DNA of 64,000 nt from Flagellimonas aquimarina. Its GTDB lineage: Bacteria > Bacteroidota > Bacteroidia > Flavobacteriales > Flavobacteriaceae. Under the pieces are notes generated by a model. The model saw nothing but the letters and a program-made list of their open reading frames with translations. It was not told the DNA's origin and searched no databases. Below, one piece after another: positions 62,728 through 64,000 of this stretch. The translations under genes and the position numbers were made by a program. How positions within the stretch are numbered: position 1 is the first letter of the stretch; the number at the start of each line of letters is the position of its first letter. The stretch spans positions 868,001-932,000 of the forward strand of contig NZ_QGEG01000002.1 of assembly GCF_003149745.1 (NCBI RefSeq). Direction: 5' to 3'.

Positions 62728-64000
62728 ATATAATTCCAAATTGTTTTTTGTTGCATCATTTTATTGTAGGCAAAAAGGATAGAACGGTTTTCTTCTTTTT
62801 CAAGCCTTGGGTCTTCTTTTAACAATTGTAGGGCATGGTATCTTGCTGTTTTTAATATCTGATTGTCTTTTACAATATCAGCAATTTTAAGATTGAGCAT
62901 GCCACTTTGTTGTGTGCCCATTAAATCCCCAGGACCACGAAGTTTTAGGTCAACTTCGGCAATCTCAAAACCATCGTTGGTGCGCGTCATGGTTTCCAAA
63001 CGTGTTTTAGCATCCTCAGATAATTTATGGCTAGTCATCAGAATACAAAAGCTTTGCTCGGCACCGCGACCCACGCGCCCTCGCAATTGATGCAGCTGAG
63101 AAAGCCCAAATCGCTCTGCACTTTCAATGATCATTACGGATGCATTGGGCACATTTACCCCAACTTCAATAACTGTGGTTGCTACCATGATTTGAGTTTC
63201 ACCTTTTACAAAGCGCTCCATCTCGTAATCCTTGTCCTTAGGCTTCATTTTACCATGAACAATAGATATTTGATACTCGGGCGTGGGAAAATCCCTGGCA
63301 ATGCTCTCATAGCCGTCCATAAGGTCTTTATAATCCAAGGCCTCAGATTCTTTAATCAAGGGATATACCATATAGATTTGTCTTCCCTTTTTTATTTCAT
63401 CTTTAATAAATTGAAAGACCTTTAATCTGTTACTGTCAAATCTATGAACCGTTTTTATGGGTTTACGGCCTGGAGGTAATTCATCAATAACGGAAATATC
63501 TAAATCCCCATACAGACTCATGGCCAAGGTCCTAGGGATTGGCGTGGCGGTCATGACTAAAATATGAGGAGGGACTTCGTTTTTATGCCATAATTTTGAG
63601 CGTTGTGCCACCCCAAACCGGTGCTGTTCATCTATAATTGCCAGACCAAGGTTTTTAAATTGAACTTTATCCTCCAAAACGGCATGGGTGCCCACAAGTA
63701 TATGTAATTCACCATTCTCAAGCTGTGCATGGATAGCGGTCCTATTGGATTTTTTAGTGGAACCGGTTAACAATGAGATATTGATTTTCATCTCCCCTAA
63801 TAGCTCTTTTAGTCCATTATAGTGCTGATTGGCCAATATTTCTGTAGGGGCCATTAAACATGTTTGAAACCCATTATCAATGGCCAATAGCATGCACATT
63901 AAACCAACAATGGTCTTTCCAGAGCCCACATCACCTTGAAGTAGTCGGTTCATTTGGGCATTACTGCCCAAATCATTTCTTATTTCTTTAATTACTTTCT
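62721..64000 (-). CDS. recG: ATP-dependent DNA helicase RecG (N-terminus cut by window edge)
   Basis: 3' part of recG, about 426 codons, open to the right edge (KEIRNDLGSNAQMNRLLQGD reads through it), so the wedge domain and first motifs lie outside. Helicase motifs are visible in order: Walker A GDVGSGKT, TEILANQH, DEQHRFGVAQR, TATPIPRTLAM, VATTVIEVGVNVPNA and QLRGRVGRG. The C-terminal RecG-specific end is LRGPGDLMGTQQSG and NKMMQQ. It rescues stalled forks and branch-migrates Holliday junctions. Its stop lies within a hairpin shared with the convergent gene. Confidence 0.95.
   Translation of the reverse strand, partial: KVIKEIRNDLGSNAQMNRLLQGDVGSGKTIVGLMCMLLAIDNGFQTCLMAPTEILANQHYNGLKELLGEMKINISLLTGSTKKSNRTAIHAQLENGELHILVGTHAVLEDKVQFKNLGLAIIDEQHRFGVAQRSKLWHKNEVPPHILVMTATPIPRTLAMSLYGDLDISVIDELPPGRKPIKTVHRFDSNRLKVFQFIKDEIKKGRQIYMVYPLIKESEALDYKDLMDGYESIARDFPTPEYQISIVHGKMKPKDKDYEMERFVKGETQIMVATTVIEVGVNVPNASVMIIESAERFGLSQLHQLRGRVGRGAEQSFCILMTSHKLSEDAKTRLETMTRTNDGFEIAEVDLKLRGPGDLMGTQQSGMLNLKIADIVKDNQILKTARYHALQLLKEDPRLEKEENRSILFAYNKMMQQKTIWNYIS

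Overview
The window looks like a chromosomal segment of a marine-type Flavobacteriaceae bacterium (Bacteroidota). The sequence is AT-rich and genes are tightly packed, often with ATGA or GTGA stop/start overlaps. Several promoters carry the TAnnTTTG -7 box typical of this phylum. The window holds a TonB-dependent receptor with STN and carboxypeptidase-regulatory domains, DUF4249 lipoproteins, a GG-leader peptide and a long-form IlvC. I saw no rRNA, tRNA, CRISPR array, IS element or prophage.

Layout. 1-3.2 kb: an NhaC-family transporter (cut by the left edge), a methionine gamma-lyase-like PLP enzyme and a divergent Lrp/AsnC regulator, probably one amino-acid uptake and catabolism module. 3.3-12 kb: housekeeping and accessory genes (Tat-type aldo/keto reductase coupled to an MFS carrier, membrane-bound AraC regulator, dihydrolipoamide dehydrogenase, DUF3179 protein, DUF1624-like membrane acyltransferase, FMN reductase). 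12-19.1 kb: pabB, tilS, a DsbD-like thiol-disulfide exporter and a penicillin-acylase-family hydrolase.

19.3-33.0 kb: one long plus-strand operon. It encodes a small secreted protein of unknown function, a TonB-dependent receptor, seven tandem DUF4249 lipoproteins, and a secreted protein with an MG2-like N-terminus. The seven paralogues share a C-terminal CGDC motif and differ in two internal cassettes. Copies 5 and 6 are a recent duplication, and copies 4-6 share patches that suggest gene conversion.

33.1-36.0 kb: a small minus-strand cluster that looks like a maturation system for a disulfide-rich peptide. It contains a GG-leader peptide with six cysteines, a fusion of a catalytically dead C39-like domain, VKOR and thioredoxin, and a LytTR regulator whose receiver domain lacks the phospho-acceptor aspartate. 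36.1-42.5 kb: a ComM-like AAA protein, a cupin/AraC regulator next to a lipoprotein vanadium-haloperoxidase-family enzyme, a Tat-exported HisC-like aminotransferase, a small cupin-like protein and a zinc-ribbon protein.

42.7-46.2 kb: an Nramp-like transporter lacking the canonical metal ligands, followed by pxpA-pxpB-pxpC (5-oxoprolinase). The context suggests 5-oxoproline uptake and use. 47-61 kb: branched-chain amino acid biosynthesis. The plus-strand operon is ilvD-ilvB-(methyltransferase)-ilvN-ilvC-ilvA, then gapN; the minus-strand operon is leuC-leuD-leuA-leuB. Upstream of ilvD there is a complete transcription attenuator: a leader peptide with a Val-Val-Ile-Ile-Ile run, an antiterminator and a terminator. 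A weaker leader candidate precedes leuC. The window ends with a DUF2911 protein and the 3' part of recG, which runs off the right edge.
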